Below are positions 1-8,884 of a DNA stretch of 62,734 bases, piece after piece. The first letter of the stretch is position 1. Each line of letters opens with the position of its first letter. The position numbers were made by a program, and so were the translations under genes. The notes under the pieces are model-generated. The model made no database searches. It had not been told where the DNA came from and was given only the letters and a program-made list of their open reading frames with translations. Source of the DNA: Hahella sp. (GTDB taxonomy: Bacteria > Pseudomonadota > Gammaproteobacteria > Pseudomonadales > Oleiphilaceae); the NCBI GenBank assembly GCA_028280065.1, contig JANQMN010000016.1, positions 1 through 62,734 of the forward strand. The letters run 5' to 3'.

Positions 1-115
1 TAGCGGCAAAGTTGTTTTTCCAAATTCAAATCATAATATCAGCCACCCTTGATCATACGATGAGCCAAAATATGATCATGCAGGTTCTGTCATAAATGCG
101 ATTTTTATGGCAGTG

Positions 116-505
116 TTAACGTGAGCATTGCTCCCTGTCATAACTACAACGCGCCTCCCTAATGTCATCATGGTGCTTATCAGCCCAGGAAACCAGCCCC
201 CAAACCGACTTTGCCAGGCCTCTCCCGAGTTCCGTCAACTCGTACTCCACCTTGACCGGTACTTGCGGATAAACCGTGCGCTTAACAAAACCATCCCTTT
301 CCAAATCCCTTAATGTCTGGGTTAACATGCGTTGCGAAATTCCCTCAATTCTGGATTTTAGCGAATTGAAGCGATCTGATCCGTCTACCAGGCTGAACAA
401 GATTAATATCGACCATTTATCGCCGATTTGCGCAACTACATTCCGGATGGGGCAATCCTCGGTATTTAGAAAGATTTTTTTCCCCTTTTTATCTTTTGTG
501 CTCAT
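116..505 (-). CDS. HxlR-family transcriptional regulator
   Basis: This 129-residue protein is the usual length for an HxlR winged-helix regulator. It carries the family Cys-Pro pair near the N terminus (EDCPIRNV), the helix run GDKWSILIL, and the recognition segment GISQRMLTQTLRDLERDGFV followed by a wing. It probably binds DNA as a dimer and controls the divergent hydrolase gene that starts at 691. The 185-base gap between them holds two copies of GTAACCAA (534-541 and 601-608), which could be binding sites. An effector cannot be inferred. HxlR members often sense electrophiles or oxidants through the conserved cysteine, which is present here. Confidence 0.88.
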   Translation of the reverse strand: MSTKDKKGKKIFLNTEDCPIRNVVAQIGDKWSILILFSLVDGSDRFNSLKSRIEGISQRMLTQTLRDLERDGFVKRTVYPQVPVKVEYELTELGRGLAKSVWGLVSWADKHHDDIREARCSYDREQCSR

Positions 506-533
506 TTACTTCTATCTCGCAGGTTATCAAAAG

Positions 534-608
534 GTAACCAAGGCAGATCATACTGCCTTCTTGCAGTGCAATATCTAACTGCGTATCTTAGTATATATTA
601 GTAACCAA
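534..608. promoter_or_regulatory. Divergent regulatory region with repeated GTAACCAA
   Basis: The octamer GTAACCAA occurs at 534-541 and again at 601-608, inside the intergenic space shared by the HxlR gene and the alpha/beta hydrolase gene. The first copy sits within the palindrome GGTAACC. The placement suggests operator sites for the HxlR protein. This is inference from position and repetition only. Confidence 0.3.
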
Positions 609-690
609 CACTACTAAAAACTACAATTTGCTTCTCGATGTTCTGCGTTGAGGAACATATTTACAGAACATTCCAGATAAAGGTACAGCT

Positions 691-1647
691 ATGGCTCACC
701 CCCTACTCAACAAGGCGCTGGAAGAATATGCATCTCGCAAACCCGAACCAGCCGTTGACCTGTTCAAACCACAATTTGAAAAAATTGGAAAGTTTGACAT
801 CAGATACGTCCGGCAGGAGAAACGGAACGCTCCCACATTGGTTTTGCTCAATGGTCTACCGCAAAGCATCAGAATGTGGGAAAGCGCATGGGAAAAGCTT
901 TCCCGTAGCTTTGACATCCTGGCATTCGACATCCCGGGATTTGGTTTATCCAAAGCGGCAGAAAGCGACATGTCGCCAAGATACCTAAGCAAAGTGGTAA
1001 TTCAGGTTCTCGATCATTTTGGCATCGAAAGAACGCACCTCGTTGGGCCGGACGTTGGCGCGCCTATTACGTTGGCAACAGCGATTGAACACCCTGACCG
1101 TCTCGAGAGTATCAATATTTTTGACGGGCCGGGTAACTATCCGCCCAAGATGTCACCCATTCTCATGGCAGTGATCAAGTCAGGTTTTGTAAGGTGGCTG
1201 GCCAAAGGGTTGAACAAAAAATCCGTGATGGAAACCAATTTTAAAACGGCGGTTAAAGATGGCTACCACCATTATCGCCCGACAAAACGTGCAATTAGAG
1301 AATATTATGAGATCACCCATGATGAGCAAGCCCATCGATGTGCTATCGCCTTCTTTGGTTCTTATGCCAACGACCTCTCCTGGATTCAAGAGCGACTGGA
1401 GAAACTCAATATTCCGACGCTGATTACTTGGGGCAAGCAAGATCCGTTCGTGTTTGTCAGCAATGCGGAATATTTATCCACAAAGATCCCGTTAAATAAA
1501 CTCGTTGTCTTTGATAATGCCTCCCACTTCTCTTCCGAAGACGCTGGAGCGGAATATGTAGGCGCCATCACCCGCTGGTGTCTGCGCGAATACGACCAGA
1601 TACAAAAGGATATCCAAATTTTGAAGAGATTCGGTGTGGCGTCCTAA
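691..1647 (+). CDS. Alpha/beta hydrolase with Asp nucleophile (epoxide hydrolase / dehalogenase-like)
   Basis: This 318-residue alpha/beta-fold hydrolase shows an oxyanion-hole segment NGLPQS near residue 50 in the place of the usual HGxP. The nucleophile elbow is VGPDVGAP, where the central residue is Asp rather than Ser. An acid candidate lies in WGKQDPFV and the catalytic His in DNASHFSS. An Asp nucleophile is the hallmark of haloalkane dehalogenases and epoxide hydrolases, so the enzyme likely opens an epoxide or removes a halide rather than acting as an esterase. The substrate is unknown. There is no signal peptide, so it is cytoplasmic. It is divergent from the HxlR regulator, its probable controller. 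Confidence 0.8.
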   Translation: MAHPLLNKALEEYASRKPEPAVDLFKPQFEKIGKFDIRYVRQEKRNAPTLVLLNGLPQSIRMWESAWEKLSRSFDILAFDIPGFGLSKAAESDMSPRYLSKVVIQVLDHFGIERTHLVGPDVGAPITLATAIEHPDRLESINIFDGPGNYPPKMSPILMAVIKSGFVRWLAKGLNKKSVMETNFKTAVKDGYHHYRPTKRAIREYYEITHDEQAHRCAIAFFGSYANDLSWIQERLEKLNIPTLITWGKQDPFVFVSNAEYLSTKIPLNKLVVFDNASHFSSEDAGAEYVGAITRWCLREYDQIQKDIQILKRFGVAS

Positions 1648-1815
1648 CTACCTAATGTTCATCCTGGAACGGCGGATGTTAACTTGGTTTAAAACTCCGC
1701 TTACCAAAAGACCGTGAATTGAACTAAACGCATGGAAAAAACTTGAGACTACTTGCCATTCGCATATTAATCTTTAGGTCATTTTTTAACCTTCCTACTC
1801 CGCTGTGCCGGGTTG

Positions 1816-2022
1816 ATGTATTTTGACGCAGGCCATTATCCCGCCGCTATAGAGAGCATTCAAAAGGTAATCGTAATTGATAGCCGTAGGGCATCTCTGT
1901 GGTCGATCTTAGCCGAGTCCTATTATCGACTTGGCGATAGAGGCAATGCAGCTAGTGCATGCGCGAAAGCGCAGGCTATAGACCATGAAAAAGACTGCAA
2001 AAAGTACCTGAGCGCTATTTAG
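1816..2022 (+). CDS. Short TPR-repeat protein or fragment
   Basis: The 68 codons encode about one and a half tetratricopeptide repeats: the pattern AGHYPAAIESIQKVIVID is followed by a helix pair with LAESYYRLGDRGNAASACAKA. It ends with a Cys-Lys-Lys-Tyr tail. An alternative TTG start lies one codon upstream. No clear ribosome-binding site precedes it. It could be a small genuine TPR adaptor or the C-terminal remnant of a longer TPR protein, and the lack of translation signals and the nearby LysR remnant make decay plausible. Confidence 0.4.
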   Translation: MYFDAGHYPAAIESIQKVIVIDSRRASLWSILAESYYRLGDRGNAASACAKAQAIDHEKDCKKYLSAI

Positions 2023-2117
2023 GTTACATCCAAAAGCAGTATCTTCGATAATGCATTTAAGGCGAAAGTGAATGGTCTCAGAAACTCTGAGACCATGATG
2101 GTTAGTACATAGTTCTC

Positions 2118-2432
2118 ATGGGATTTCTCCTTTCATCTGTTGCCAAAGCCTCCCGAAATCTGGGTTTGTCGACTTCCGCGACCAGCAAAGCGATCAGCAT
2201 TGCCGGTGCGGGAATCAGCCAAATGCCTGGCTTCATGGCCAGTGCAGCTCTCCTTGACGGCTCGCTACAGGAAGTCCTGCAGGAGTTTCGGCCACCCGAC
2301 ATCCCGTTTACGGCGATCTATCTCGATCGCCGCCTGGTGTCATCTCGCATTCGGGCTTTCATGGATTTTCTGATCGAAATTACGCAACCGCATCCCGGTC
2401 CATCAGGAACTTCGAATTTCCAGAACTGCTGA
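2118..2432 (+). pseudogene. LysR-type regulator remnant with internal deletion
   Basis: The 104-codon frame joins two ends of a LysR-type regulator. The first 27 codons match the helix-turn-helix region (SSVAKASRNLGLSTSATSKAIS). They run directly into a typical C-terminal part of the effector domain: GAGISQMPGFMA, then LLDGSLQEVLQEFRPP, then a DRRLVSSRIRAFMDFLIE-like end. About 200 residues of a normal roughly 300-residue LysR are missing between them, including the rest of the wing, the linker helix and the first effector subdomain. It cannot be a working regulator and overlaps the 3' end of the cyclase gene on the other strand. Confidence 0.75.
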
Positions 2433-3611
2433 ATTTTCAAAATTCAGTTTTTTGCTGACCACTTGGTTTCTTCCATTCGATTTAGCTTCATAGAGAGCTT
2501 TATCAGCGGCTTCGATAACAGTGTTTTCCGAAAATTCCCTGTCCGGCGCCATATTTGCAATACCAATACTCACTGTAAAGCCCAGTGTCCCTTCAGAATA
2601 ATCAAGTCTGGTTTTTTCTGCTTCAGACCTTATTTTTTCAGCAATATTAACTGATTGCTCGTCGGTGGTTCCTGGCAGTATAACGGCAAACTCCTCGCCG
2701 CCATATCGCGCAACGACATCGTTTTCCCTTTTTGAAATACTGGATAAGAGTTTCGCAAACACTTTAAGACAATTATCCCCGGTGAGATGGCCATATTGAT
2801 CATTAATAGATTTAAAGTGGTCAATATCGATGAGAAGAAGAGATATCGGCAATTTGTAGCGGCTGGCATTTTTGAGCTCAATGTGAAACCTTTTATCAAA
2901 ATGAACTCTGTTTTTTAAGCCAGTCAACCCATCCATTGTGTTGAGTTCCTCAAGCTTGGCGGAATACTGCTTGGCATCAAAGGCATTTCTAAGGCTTTCC
3001 CAATATTCGTTATGCTGGGTTTTTACAACTGAGTACATGCCAAACCAATAGATGAAAAAAATCAAACCGAGGACATAGTCGATTTCCGCTGAGTAAAACA
3101 GAATGGTAGTTCCTGCGGGTATTATCAATGCACTGATTAATAAAATGCCCAGCATTTTATTGGGAGCCAGGGAAGAGCCTCCGCCACCGGCCAATCCGGC
3201 TGTCGCAACAAGGATGACGAAAGAAATTTGTTGGTAAATAGGATTAATCAAAGTGACTGCACAAAGAATTCCCCAAACCAGGGCTGACGTTATGATCAAC
3301 GGGTAGAAACAGCACTTCCAGAGAAACGGTTCTTTCTCATAAATCAGATCAAAGTTCTTGATCATGACCGTTCTTGCAATCGCCAATACGATTAAAAACA
3401 CCGATATCCAAAAGCACTCTACCGGGGCAGTCTCCCAAAACTTATAGGGGGTGATGATAGTGAACCAGATCACAAGGTAGATGAATGCTCCGGTAGAGGA
3501 CCTTTTTGCCAGGTCCTTTTCTGCCTGATATTGCATATCCTTAGTGTTTTCAGTTGCTGCAACGTCAGACATTACTTTCTTACTATTCTTTGACAGGAAC
3601 TTGGAAGACAA
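2403..3611 (-). CDS. Membrane-anchored diguanylate cyclase (GGDEF)
   Basis: This 402-residue protein has a hydrophobic N-terminal half with about five or six membrane segments (residues roughly 45-200), then a GGDEF domain from about 225. The active site reads RYGGEEF, so the signature is intact. An RxxD inhibitory site (REND) sits five residues before it, which is the normal spacing for product feedback inhibition. It should make cyclic di-GMP from two GTP at the inner membrane in response to an unknown signal. A second in-frame ATG lies 13 codons in (3572) and either start is possible. The gene is alone on its strand. Confidence 0.9.
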   Translation of the reverse strand: MSSKFLSKNSKKVMSDVAATENTKDMQYQAEKDLAKRSSTGAFIYLVIWFTIITPYKFWETAPVECFWISVFLIVLAIARTVMIKNFDLIYEKEPFLWKCCFYPLIITSALVWGILCAVTLINPIYQQISFVILVATAGLAGGGGSSLAPNKMLGILLISALIIPAGTTILFYSAEIDYVLGLIFFIYWFGMYSVVKTQHNEYWESLRNAFDAKQYSAKLEELNTMDGLTGLKNRVHFDKRFHIELKNASRYKLPISLLLIDIDHFKSINDQYGHLTGDNCLKVFAKLLSSISKRENDVVARYGGEEFAVILPGTTDEQSVNIAEKIRSEAEKTRLDYSEGTLGFTVSIGIANMAPDREFSENTVIEAADKALYEAKSNGRNQVVSKKLNFENSAVLEIRSS

Positions 3612-3838
3612 GATTCAGAGTCAGTGAGTGAAGAGGTGCCGAAACTGAAAACCGTATGACGGCCCAGTGCCATTTCCCCGTTTGGCGTACCTTGTTTCTC
3701 GTAAAATCAATAGTAATTACAAGCTTCCGATATCATAGTTTTTGATTGGGTGAAGAATCCAGTTTCTATTCCGACCATACCAGCGCCTTTCCACTGGACC
3801 GAATTGGAGGCGAACGGGACTGGAACAGTTCATAAGAG

Positions 3839-5338
3839 TTATGTTTGCGCGACCTGGCCACCTACAAACTCCCTGGCATCGTCCCGAAACTGCTTATTTA
3901 CTTCCGGCCAAGAGTAAAACATATGGCCGCCGTCATACAGAATTTCAGTAATGCGGGAGCGCACAGATTCGTTGAAGTTAATTTGTTGCAAAATACGTTT
4001 CGATGCAAAATAGGGCGTTACCGTATCAAACTTACCGTGAACGATTAGCGCTCGCTGATGATGATAGGCTGTCATCCCGGCACGAAAATCATCCGCGGCA
4101 GATGAGAGTTCATACAGATCCCATTTTCGTTCGTCGTCTTTCCAGGTTTTACAAGCCTCCATGTTGAGAATGTTGTACTCCAAGTCCGTTTTTATCCCCA
4201 TTTCTTCGAAAAACCAACGGTGAACGATATTGTGAAACCGGTGAAAATCCGAAAACATGGACTCTTCGATGGCTTCCTCATTGTTGGTGCGGTGCGGAAA
4301 GGGGTCGAGACTGTATTGGCTGCCATCGTAGATATCGGTGACATGATGATCCGCTTTCTTTAGCAGACGCGAGTAGTCAGAGAGGGAAATTCTACCGTTG
4401 GAGCGGCTGACAAAATCTACTTCCAACCCCAACATATCTGCTGTAATTTCAACAGTCTTCCCACGCTGTTCCGGGTTCAACATGTTGCCCGCCAGCAGCA
4501 TTTGCGCATAGTCGCCGACGGCAAATTTTTCAGCCTGATCCAAGACAGTTTTCATGGGTGTCTCAGCCTCAAAGTGCCTGCCCAAGCCATAGCGATGCGC
4601 GGCAGCGGCATAAGTGGGCAACAGATTCACCCACTGGGAGGTACTGTAGTCAGATCCGGAAGCATCGCGAAACTGCCAGATGGGGGAAATGCTGATAATG
4701 CCCGACATTCCCAATCCGTATTCCCGGTTCAGGAGTTTGGCCAAGCGGCAAGCCCGATAACCACCATAACTTTCTCCGGCATAATAGAGCGGTCGGGACC
4801 AGAGTTTCTGCTGCCGGAGAAAACGCCGCATAAACTGTCCGATCGTTTCGAGATCCTTTTTAATCGACCAGTAAGGATTTTTTTCGTCTTCTTTGTCTTT
4901 GGCTGATGCCTTCTTTTGATCGTCGATATCCGTTTTCGGCTTGATAATGTGGCTGAAACCAGTACCTACCGGATCGATAAACACCAGATCGGCAAAGGCC
5001 AGCCAGCTTTCCGGATTGTCCAGAATATCCCGACTATCAACGTCCCACTTACCTTCGCTTGTCCGTCCGATGCCTACAGGACCGATACTCGCAAAATGCA
5101 GGAAGACAGATGCCGAGCCCGGACCACCGTTCATGCAAAAAACAACGGGGCGTTTGCTATCCGCCTCCTGTGCCAGATAGGCCGTGAAAAAGACCTTGGC
5201 TTGCGCTTCGTTTTTTTCAAAGATATCGAGCCAATCAGCAATGACTTGGGTTTTTATCTGTTGCTGGCCGACGGTAAATTCCTTTGTTACCGTCGCTCCT
5301 ACGTGCTCGCTTTCTGGTTTTTGTTCTGCTTCGCTCAT
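3839..5338 (-). CDS. S10-family serine carboxypeptidase-like protein
   Basis: The 499-residue protein has all landmarks of peptidase family S10. These are an NGGPGSASVF oxyanion motif near residues 70-79, the nucleophile Ser190 in AGESYGGY, an Asp near 438 in HGKFDTVTPY and a His near 472 in YDGGHMFYSW. It should release C-terminal amino acids from peptides. No signal peptide is visible, so unlike eukaryotic vacuolar members it is probably cytoplasmic, as is usual for bacterial homologues. A charged Lys/Asp/Glu stretch at about 140-165 looks like an inserted loop. It stands alone between two intergenic regions. Confidence 0.88.
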   Translation of the reverse strand: MSEAEQKPESEHVGATVTKEFTVGQQQIKTQVIADWLDIFEKNEAQAKVFFTAYLAQEADSKRPVVFCMNGGPGSASVFLHFASIGPVGIGRTSEGKWDVDSRDILDNPESWLAFADLVFIDPVGTGFSHIIKPKTDIDDQKKASAKDKEDEKNPYWSIKKDLETIGQFMRRFLRQQKLWSRPLYYAGESYGGYRACRLAKLLNREYGLGMSGIISISPIWQFRDASGSDYSTSQWVNLLPTYAAAAHRYGLGRHFEAETPMKTVLDQAEKFAVGDYAQMLLAGNMLNPEQRGKTVEITADMLGLEVDFVSRSNGRISLSDYSRLLKKADHHVTDIYDGSQYSLDPFPHRTNNEEAIEESMFSDFHRFHNIVHRWFFEEMGIKTDLEYNILNMEACKTWKDDERKWDLYELSSAADDFRAGMTAYHHQRALIVHGKFDTVTPYFASKRILQQINFNESVRSRITEILYDGGHMFYSWPEVNKQFRDDAREFVGGQVAQT

Positions 5339-5464
5339 GCCGACTCTCTACCGGTGATCAAAATAAGTACTATGATGGTGAATATATAAAACATAGATGG
5401 CAAACAAAACGTCAATTATTTGCTAATCTGAATACTGTAAACCAACTGGCATGAGGTAAACACC

Positions 5465-5668
5465 ATGGATCTAGACAAGCCCAGAAACCTCGACCCCAAC
5501 ATTCTGCTCGGCATTATCAACGACAAACTCCGCCACGAATGCATGAGCATTGAAGATTTATTGCTCGAAATCGAGTTGGAAAGAGAAGAGCTGGATTCGA
5601 TTCTGGCAGGTGTCGGTTACCACTATAACGGCTCGACCAACCAGTACACGTCTGAACCTATATCCTGA
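5465..5668 (+). CDS. DUF4250-like small protein
   Basis: This 67-residue acidic protein has the layout of the DUF4250 family: DPNILLGIINDKLRHE at the N terminus, a central helix SIEDLLLEIELEREEL and a Gly-Tyr-His-Tyr ending with NQY. A good ribosome-binding site (GAGGT) lies eight bases before the ATG. The function of the family is unknown. It may be a small helix-turn-helix-like fold. It is divergent from the S10 peptidase gene. Confidence 0.72.
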   Translation: MDLDKPRNLDPNILLGIINDKLRHECMSIEDLLLEIELEREELDSILAGVGYHYNGSTNQYTSEPIS

Positions 5669-5776
5669 TATTCCTTTGGTTCATCGAGTAGACCGGCCAA
5701 GTAAATAACTCATTACTCCGGAAGAAGTCAAAATGGGCAGCTACCCCCGGTGTCAGCGGAAGTGCCGAATAAGAAG

Positions 5777-6103
5777 TTAGTGCGTCCTTAGCAAGCGCTG
5801 CTCATCCACAACCATCTGCCAGACACCATCCACTTGATGCGGGGGTTCGGCGACGTCGAACCTGGTTGTCATAAAGAAGAAACCGACTTCAAAATCATCA
5901 CCAATAAACTGCGTCAGCGGCGCATCGATAGAGGTGGCAACGCCGCCTTTATTTCGCCGGTAAGAAACCCTCCCACCCCTGCTAATAATGAGCAACATTT
6001 CCGCATTTTCCCAACGTCCGACATAAGATAACCTCGACTCTTCGATAGGCTCTGCACAGCCTGCCAGCAATACGAAACAGCAGGCGAAAAATAGAAGCTT
6101 CAT
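5777..6103 (-). CDS. Small hypothetical lipoprotein
   Basis: The start was placed at the internal ATG at 6103 because it gives a classic lipoprotein signal: a basic start, a hydrophobic run and the lipobox LLAGC, with Cys at residue 15. The mature part of about 93 residues contains a WENAEMLLIISRGGRVSYRR segment resembling small beta-sheet proteins that report a difference from a baseline. No function is recognised. It is likely anchored in the outer membrane. Confidence 0.65.
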   Translation of the reverse strand: MKLLFFACCFVLLAGCAEPIEESRLSYVGRWENAEMLLIISRGGRVSYRRNKGGVATSIDAPLTQFIGDDFEVGFFFMTTRFDVAEPPHQVDGVWQMVVDEQRLLRTH

Positions 6104-6218
6104 GTTCAGCACCAAATCGTTCCTCGGTTGTTTTCGAGTGCAGTTCAAACAATTGTTTTAGACGGAATAGAGCTTTTGAGCACATTCAAATGACAGTTTA
6201 CGCTCGGTTATTTGCAAA

Positions 6219-6563
6219 TCAGCGCTTTCTCTTGCTTTTCGGAGGCAATGATTCAATAAAGGCTACACAGGTGCCTAACCATTCATGCAGGTCGGCATCA
6301 CGCTCAATTCCCTCCGCAGCCACATATACCATCCCTTTCATGGCACGCCCGGTAAAATCCATTTCCCGTGCATGGGGTTTCTGCAAACATGCCTGATAGT
6401 TCTCCGGCCCTACCCGCGCCATCAGTGTCGTATCGAGAATGCCACAACACATGTGATTGGACACCATGAAACAGAGTCCACCAAACATCTTTTTTACTTC
6501 CACATCTTGACGACCAATAAAGAAGTCTTTGATTCTGTCCGCCAGCTGATTGTCGTATGCCAT
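6219..6563 (-). CDS. TfoX/Sxy N-terminal domain protein
   Basis: The protein of about 114 residues matches the TfoX N-terminal domain: MFGGLCFMVSNHMCCGI near residues 28-44, then LMARVGPENY, the motif FTGRAMKGMVYV and a final helix LHEWLGTCVAFIESLP. The start at 6563 (MAYDNQ) fits the family. Upstream in-frame codons exist, but the peptide they add has no family match. Stand-alone TfoX-N proteins are common and have no proven role. The C-terminal domain needed for competence control is absent. The C terminus is a basic KSKRKR tail. Confidence 0.8.
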   Translation of the reverse strand: MAYDNQLADRIKDFFIGRQDVEVKKMFGGLCFMVSNHMCCGILDTTLMARVGPENYQACLQKPHAREMDFTGRAMKGMVYVAAEGIERDADLHEWLGTCVAFIESLPPKSKRKR

Positions 6564-6814
6564 TTCCGGCTCCATCCTCGAAAGAAGTATTACTGCCACT
6601 TTGGTGAGTATTAAAGCATCACTTTCTGAAAAATAGAAAGCGGAGGGAAGTTAGGGAGTGTGGTCGCAATTGCGAACTAGATAAAACAACAGCCGGAAGA
6701 AGTATAAAAACCAAAGGCCAGCGTGAGTAGATCAGCTCAATGAAAGATTGAAGCGACTCTCGATAAGGAGAACTTCGCTTCAAGCCTACAAACTATCGCT
6801 TTTGCAGCTTTGAA

Positions 6815-7402
6815 TTAGTCCAGAGAAATGACGCCGACAGAATCAAGAACTCCTGCTACGACCAAAGCCCAAACTAACGTCCCCAATGCAATCCAAATGT
6901 AATTAGCAGCTGTAAATGTGCTATTCGTTGTACCCTCCGGATCCCCCTGACTGATGTTCACTGCACCCTGTACATTGACGAATACCCAAGCCGTCATGGG
7001 AAAAGTCACAACGGCGATCAGATAGGCAAAATCGCCAATAACTGTAGAGGCGAAGCGATCGCCAACGTTGGAAAGAATGGTTAATAAAACGTAAAGCGTC
7101 GCCCAGACGCTTGGAGACCAGACAAACCCAGGACTCTTCTCCTGGACGGCAGTATCAACCTTGCCAAATAGAGAGTGGGCAAAGAATATGCTAAACAAAC
7201 TCCTGGGTACCGGCCAGAGATTGATGCCTTTACTGGATCTGTAGTAACTCCAATTAGTATAGAACCAGTAGAGTTCATAGAGTCCCGCCGTCGCGATATA
7301 AAGGACTATTAATTTGGTTTTGGAGACCACGTAAAATTGATTAGCCACTTCCGCCGAGTCAATTAGCTCAGACTCGGGAGCCCTGTAGATACTGCTTTCC
7401 AT
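6815..7402 (-). CDS. Hypothetical four-helix inner-membrane protein
   Basis: The 195-residue protein begins with a soluble stretch containing YRAPESEL, then FYVVSKTKLIVLYIATAGLYELYWFY, and has about four membrane segments (roughly 32-50, 100-120, 128-150 and 170-190). The start at 7402 was chosen because an AAGGTG Shine-Dalgarno sits seven bases upstream. The arrangement of an N-terminal proline-rich motif followed by a helix ending in a Tyr-Trp-Phe-Tyr cluster recurs in uncharacterised bacterial membrane proteins. No catalytic motif is visible. Confidence 0.6.
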   Translation of the reverse strand: MESSIYRAPESELIDSAEVANQFYVVSKTKLIVLYIATAGLYELYWFYTNWSYYRSSKGINLWPVPRSLFSIFFAHSLFGKVDTAVQEKSPGFVWSPSVWATLYVLLTILSNVGDRFASTVIGDFAYLIAVVTFPMTAWVFVNVQGAVNISQGDPEGTTNSTFTAANYIWIALGTLVWALVVAGVLDSVGVISLD

Positions 7403-7713
7403 AAATTTCACCTTGAACTGTGATGTTTGTCTTTCCCATCTAACGGCATAGGATTGCCAGGAAACTGCTTAAGCAAACGTTGAACTTTCTGATATTGCAT
7501 TTTTCAGCAAAAAAGGAGGAAGAATCTGTCAATTGATACACAGGCGGTAGAAAAGAGATCTTTCCGTGACCGACGGCCAATCCTTGCTGAAGCGTTCATT
7601 GTGCTGCATGAGCACTCGGTCGTTAATTGATCAACATCAGAAAACGCTACATCTCATCGGGATAGAAGTCCTTCCTGAGAACAAGAACCAGTGTTCTGTA
7701 CTCAAAAACTAAA
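7403..7713. other. Intergenic region without a gene
   Basis: No credible coding frame is seen in these 311 bases. The region should hold the promoter of the membrane protein gene read toward lower coordinates. A short inverted repeat AGAAC-CAGT-GTTCT lies near 7685. The slipin terminator follows at 7714. Confidence 0.5.
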
Positions 7714-7744
7714 ACATCACTCCCCGAAAAACGGGAAGTGATGT
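7714..7744 (-). terminator. Rho-independent terminator of the slipin unit
   Basis: On the minus strand an inverted repeat pairs ACATCACT with AGTGATGT and continues inward into a CCCG/CGGG stem with one mismatch, around a T-rich loop. It is followed by TTTAGTTTTT. It begins four bases after the slipin stop codon and marks the end of the tRNA-like/slipin transcription unit. Confidence 0.8.
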
Positions 7745-7747
7745 GCT

Positions 7748-8872
7748 TCAAGTCAGTAATTTCGAAAGATTTAGCACCTGATCCAAACCTCCGACTACTT
7801 GGATTTTTTCGATCCGTTCGGAAATTTTTTCCAGCGCTTCAAGTTCTTTTAGCCGCAGCAACACCGGGTTGTTTTCCATCAGTTTCGCGGTGTTATGCAG
7901 TGACCGGGTCGCGGAAGTTTCTTCCCGCCGTTTGATCACATTGGCTTCCGCGGCTTTCTGCGCCTGCACTACCTGGTTCAGGATATCCTTCATGTCGCCG
8001 GGAAGGATAATATCCCGCACCCCGACAGATTCCAGCTTCACACCGATCACCCGCAGTTGCGTCTGTGCAGTCTCGGATACCATCCGGCCGATGACCTGCT
8101 TGTCCTCCAACAAGGCATCCAGTGTTCTGGTGCCGACGGCTTCCCGCAATGCGAGCTGCAAAACACGATAGATGTGTTCATTACCTTTTCGCACCTTAGT
8201 GATAAAGGTTTCTGCATCCTGAATATGGAAGCTGGCATTCAGATTCAGCCGGATGCTGACCCGGTCTTTGGTCAGAATCTCCTGACCGGTGATTTCCTCG
8301 TTTTGCAGACGGGTATCCACCTGCTCCACCTGAACCACGCGGTTGAATGCCCAGAACCCGTACCTTCCTGGAGCGAGGGTTTCAATCAACTTACCGTCCT
8401 GAAAGCGCAGTCCGACATGCTCTGCAGGCACGATGGAATGTACAACAAAGGTTTTGTTAAGCTGCCTGTCAAATCCCAAGTGCATTACTTCGCTTAGCAA
8501 GGCATCCGGCAGCCGAACCTGCTTAGTCAAATCCACCAGTGTTACCTGCCACTCGCCGGCATCCTTCCAGTAGAAGCGTTCTTCATCCGGTGCCATAATT
8601 CTATGCAGGCGCGCGTTAAGAGTAACCAGGGCGACTTCATGGGCGCTGGTTTTTACCACCATTAGCTGTTCATTCAATGCTGGGTGCTGCGACAACACTT
8701 TCGCTTTGCTATGAAAAAACTCGCCACCTGAGATATCGAACACCTCAGTATCAAACTGACGCCGCAGATACCGAAACTTATAACGACCAGGTTGTAAAAC
8801 ACGAGTCAGTTGCCGATCTTTATACAGCAGGACCCGTTCATGATCCGCTACTTTACAATCCAATAGAAACAT
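7748..8872 (-). CDS. Slipin / SPFH (band 7) protein of the RNA-repair locus
   Basis: The 374-residue protein has an SPFH domain from about 145 to 300 with the typical run QEILTKDRVSIRLNLNASFHI and LGVRDIILPG-like text (GVRDIILPGDMKDIL), followed by an Ala/Glu-rich helix (QAQKAAEANVIKRREETSA). Unlike ordinary slipins it has no N-terminal membrane helix. Instead the motif EHVGL-GKLIETLAPGRYGFW is preceded by a second, similar module near the N terminus (ERVLLYKDRQLTRVLQPGRYKF), so the first 140 residues look like a degenerate duplication. An AAAGGAG site lies eight bases before the ATG. Slipins are, to my knowledge, recurrent partners in RtcR-controlled loci, where their biochemical role is unknown. 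Here the gene is last in a minus-strand unit with two tRNA-like elements and a sigma-54-type promoter. Confidence 0.88.
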   Translation of the reverse strand: MFLLDCKVADHERVLLYKDRQLTRVLQPGRYKFRYLRRQFDTEVFDISGGEFFHSKAKVLSQHPALNEQLMVVKTSAHEVALVTLNARLHRIMAPDEERFYWKDAGEWQVTLVDLTKQVRLPDALLSEVMHLGFDRQLNKTFVVHSIVPAEHVGLRFQDGKLIETLAPGRYGFWAFNRVVQVEQVDTRLQNEEITGQEILTKDRVSIRLNLNASFHIQDAETFITKVRKGNEHIYRVLQLALREAVGTRTLDALLEDKQVIGRMVSETAQTQLRVIGVKLESVGVRDIILPGDMKDILNQVVQAQKAAEANVIKRREETSATRSLHNTAKLMENNPVLLRLKELEALEKISERIEKIQVVGGLDQVLNLSKLLT

Positions 8873-8884
8873 ATTTACTACTCC

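Noticed and set aside
4502-5389. Plus-strand frames of 134 and 157 codons inside the S10 gene
   Set aside because: They are opposite-strand shadows of the peptidase, whose catalytic motifs are complete.
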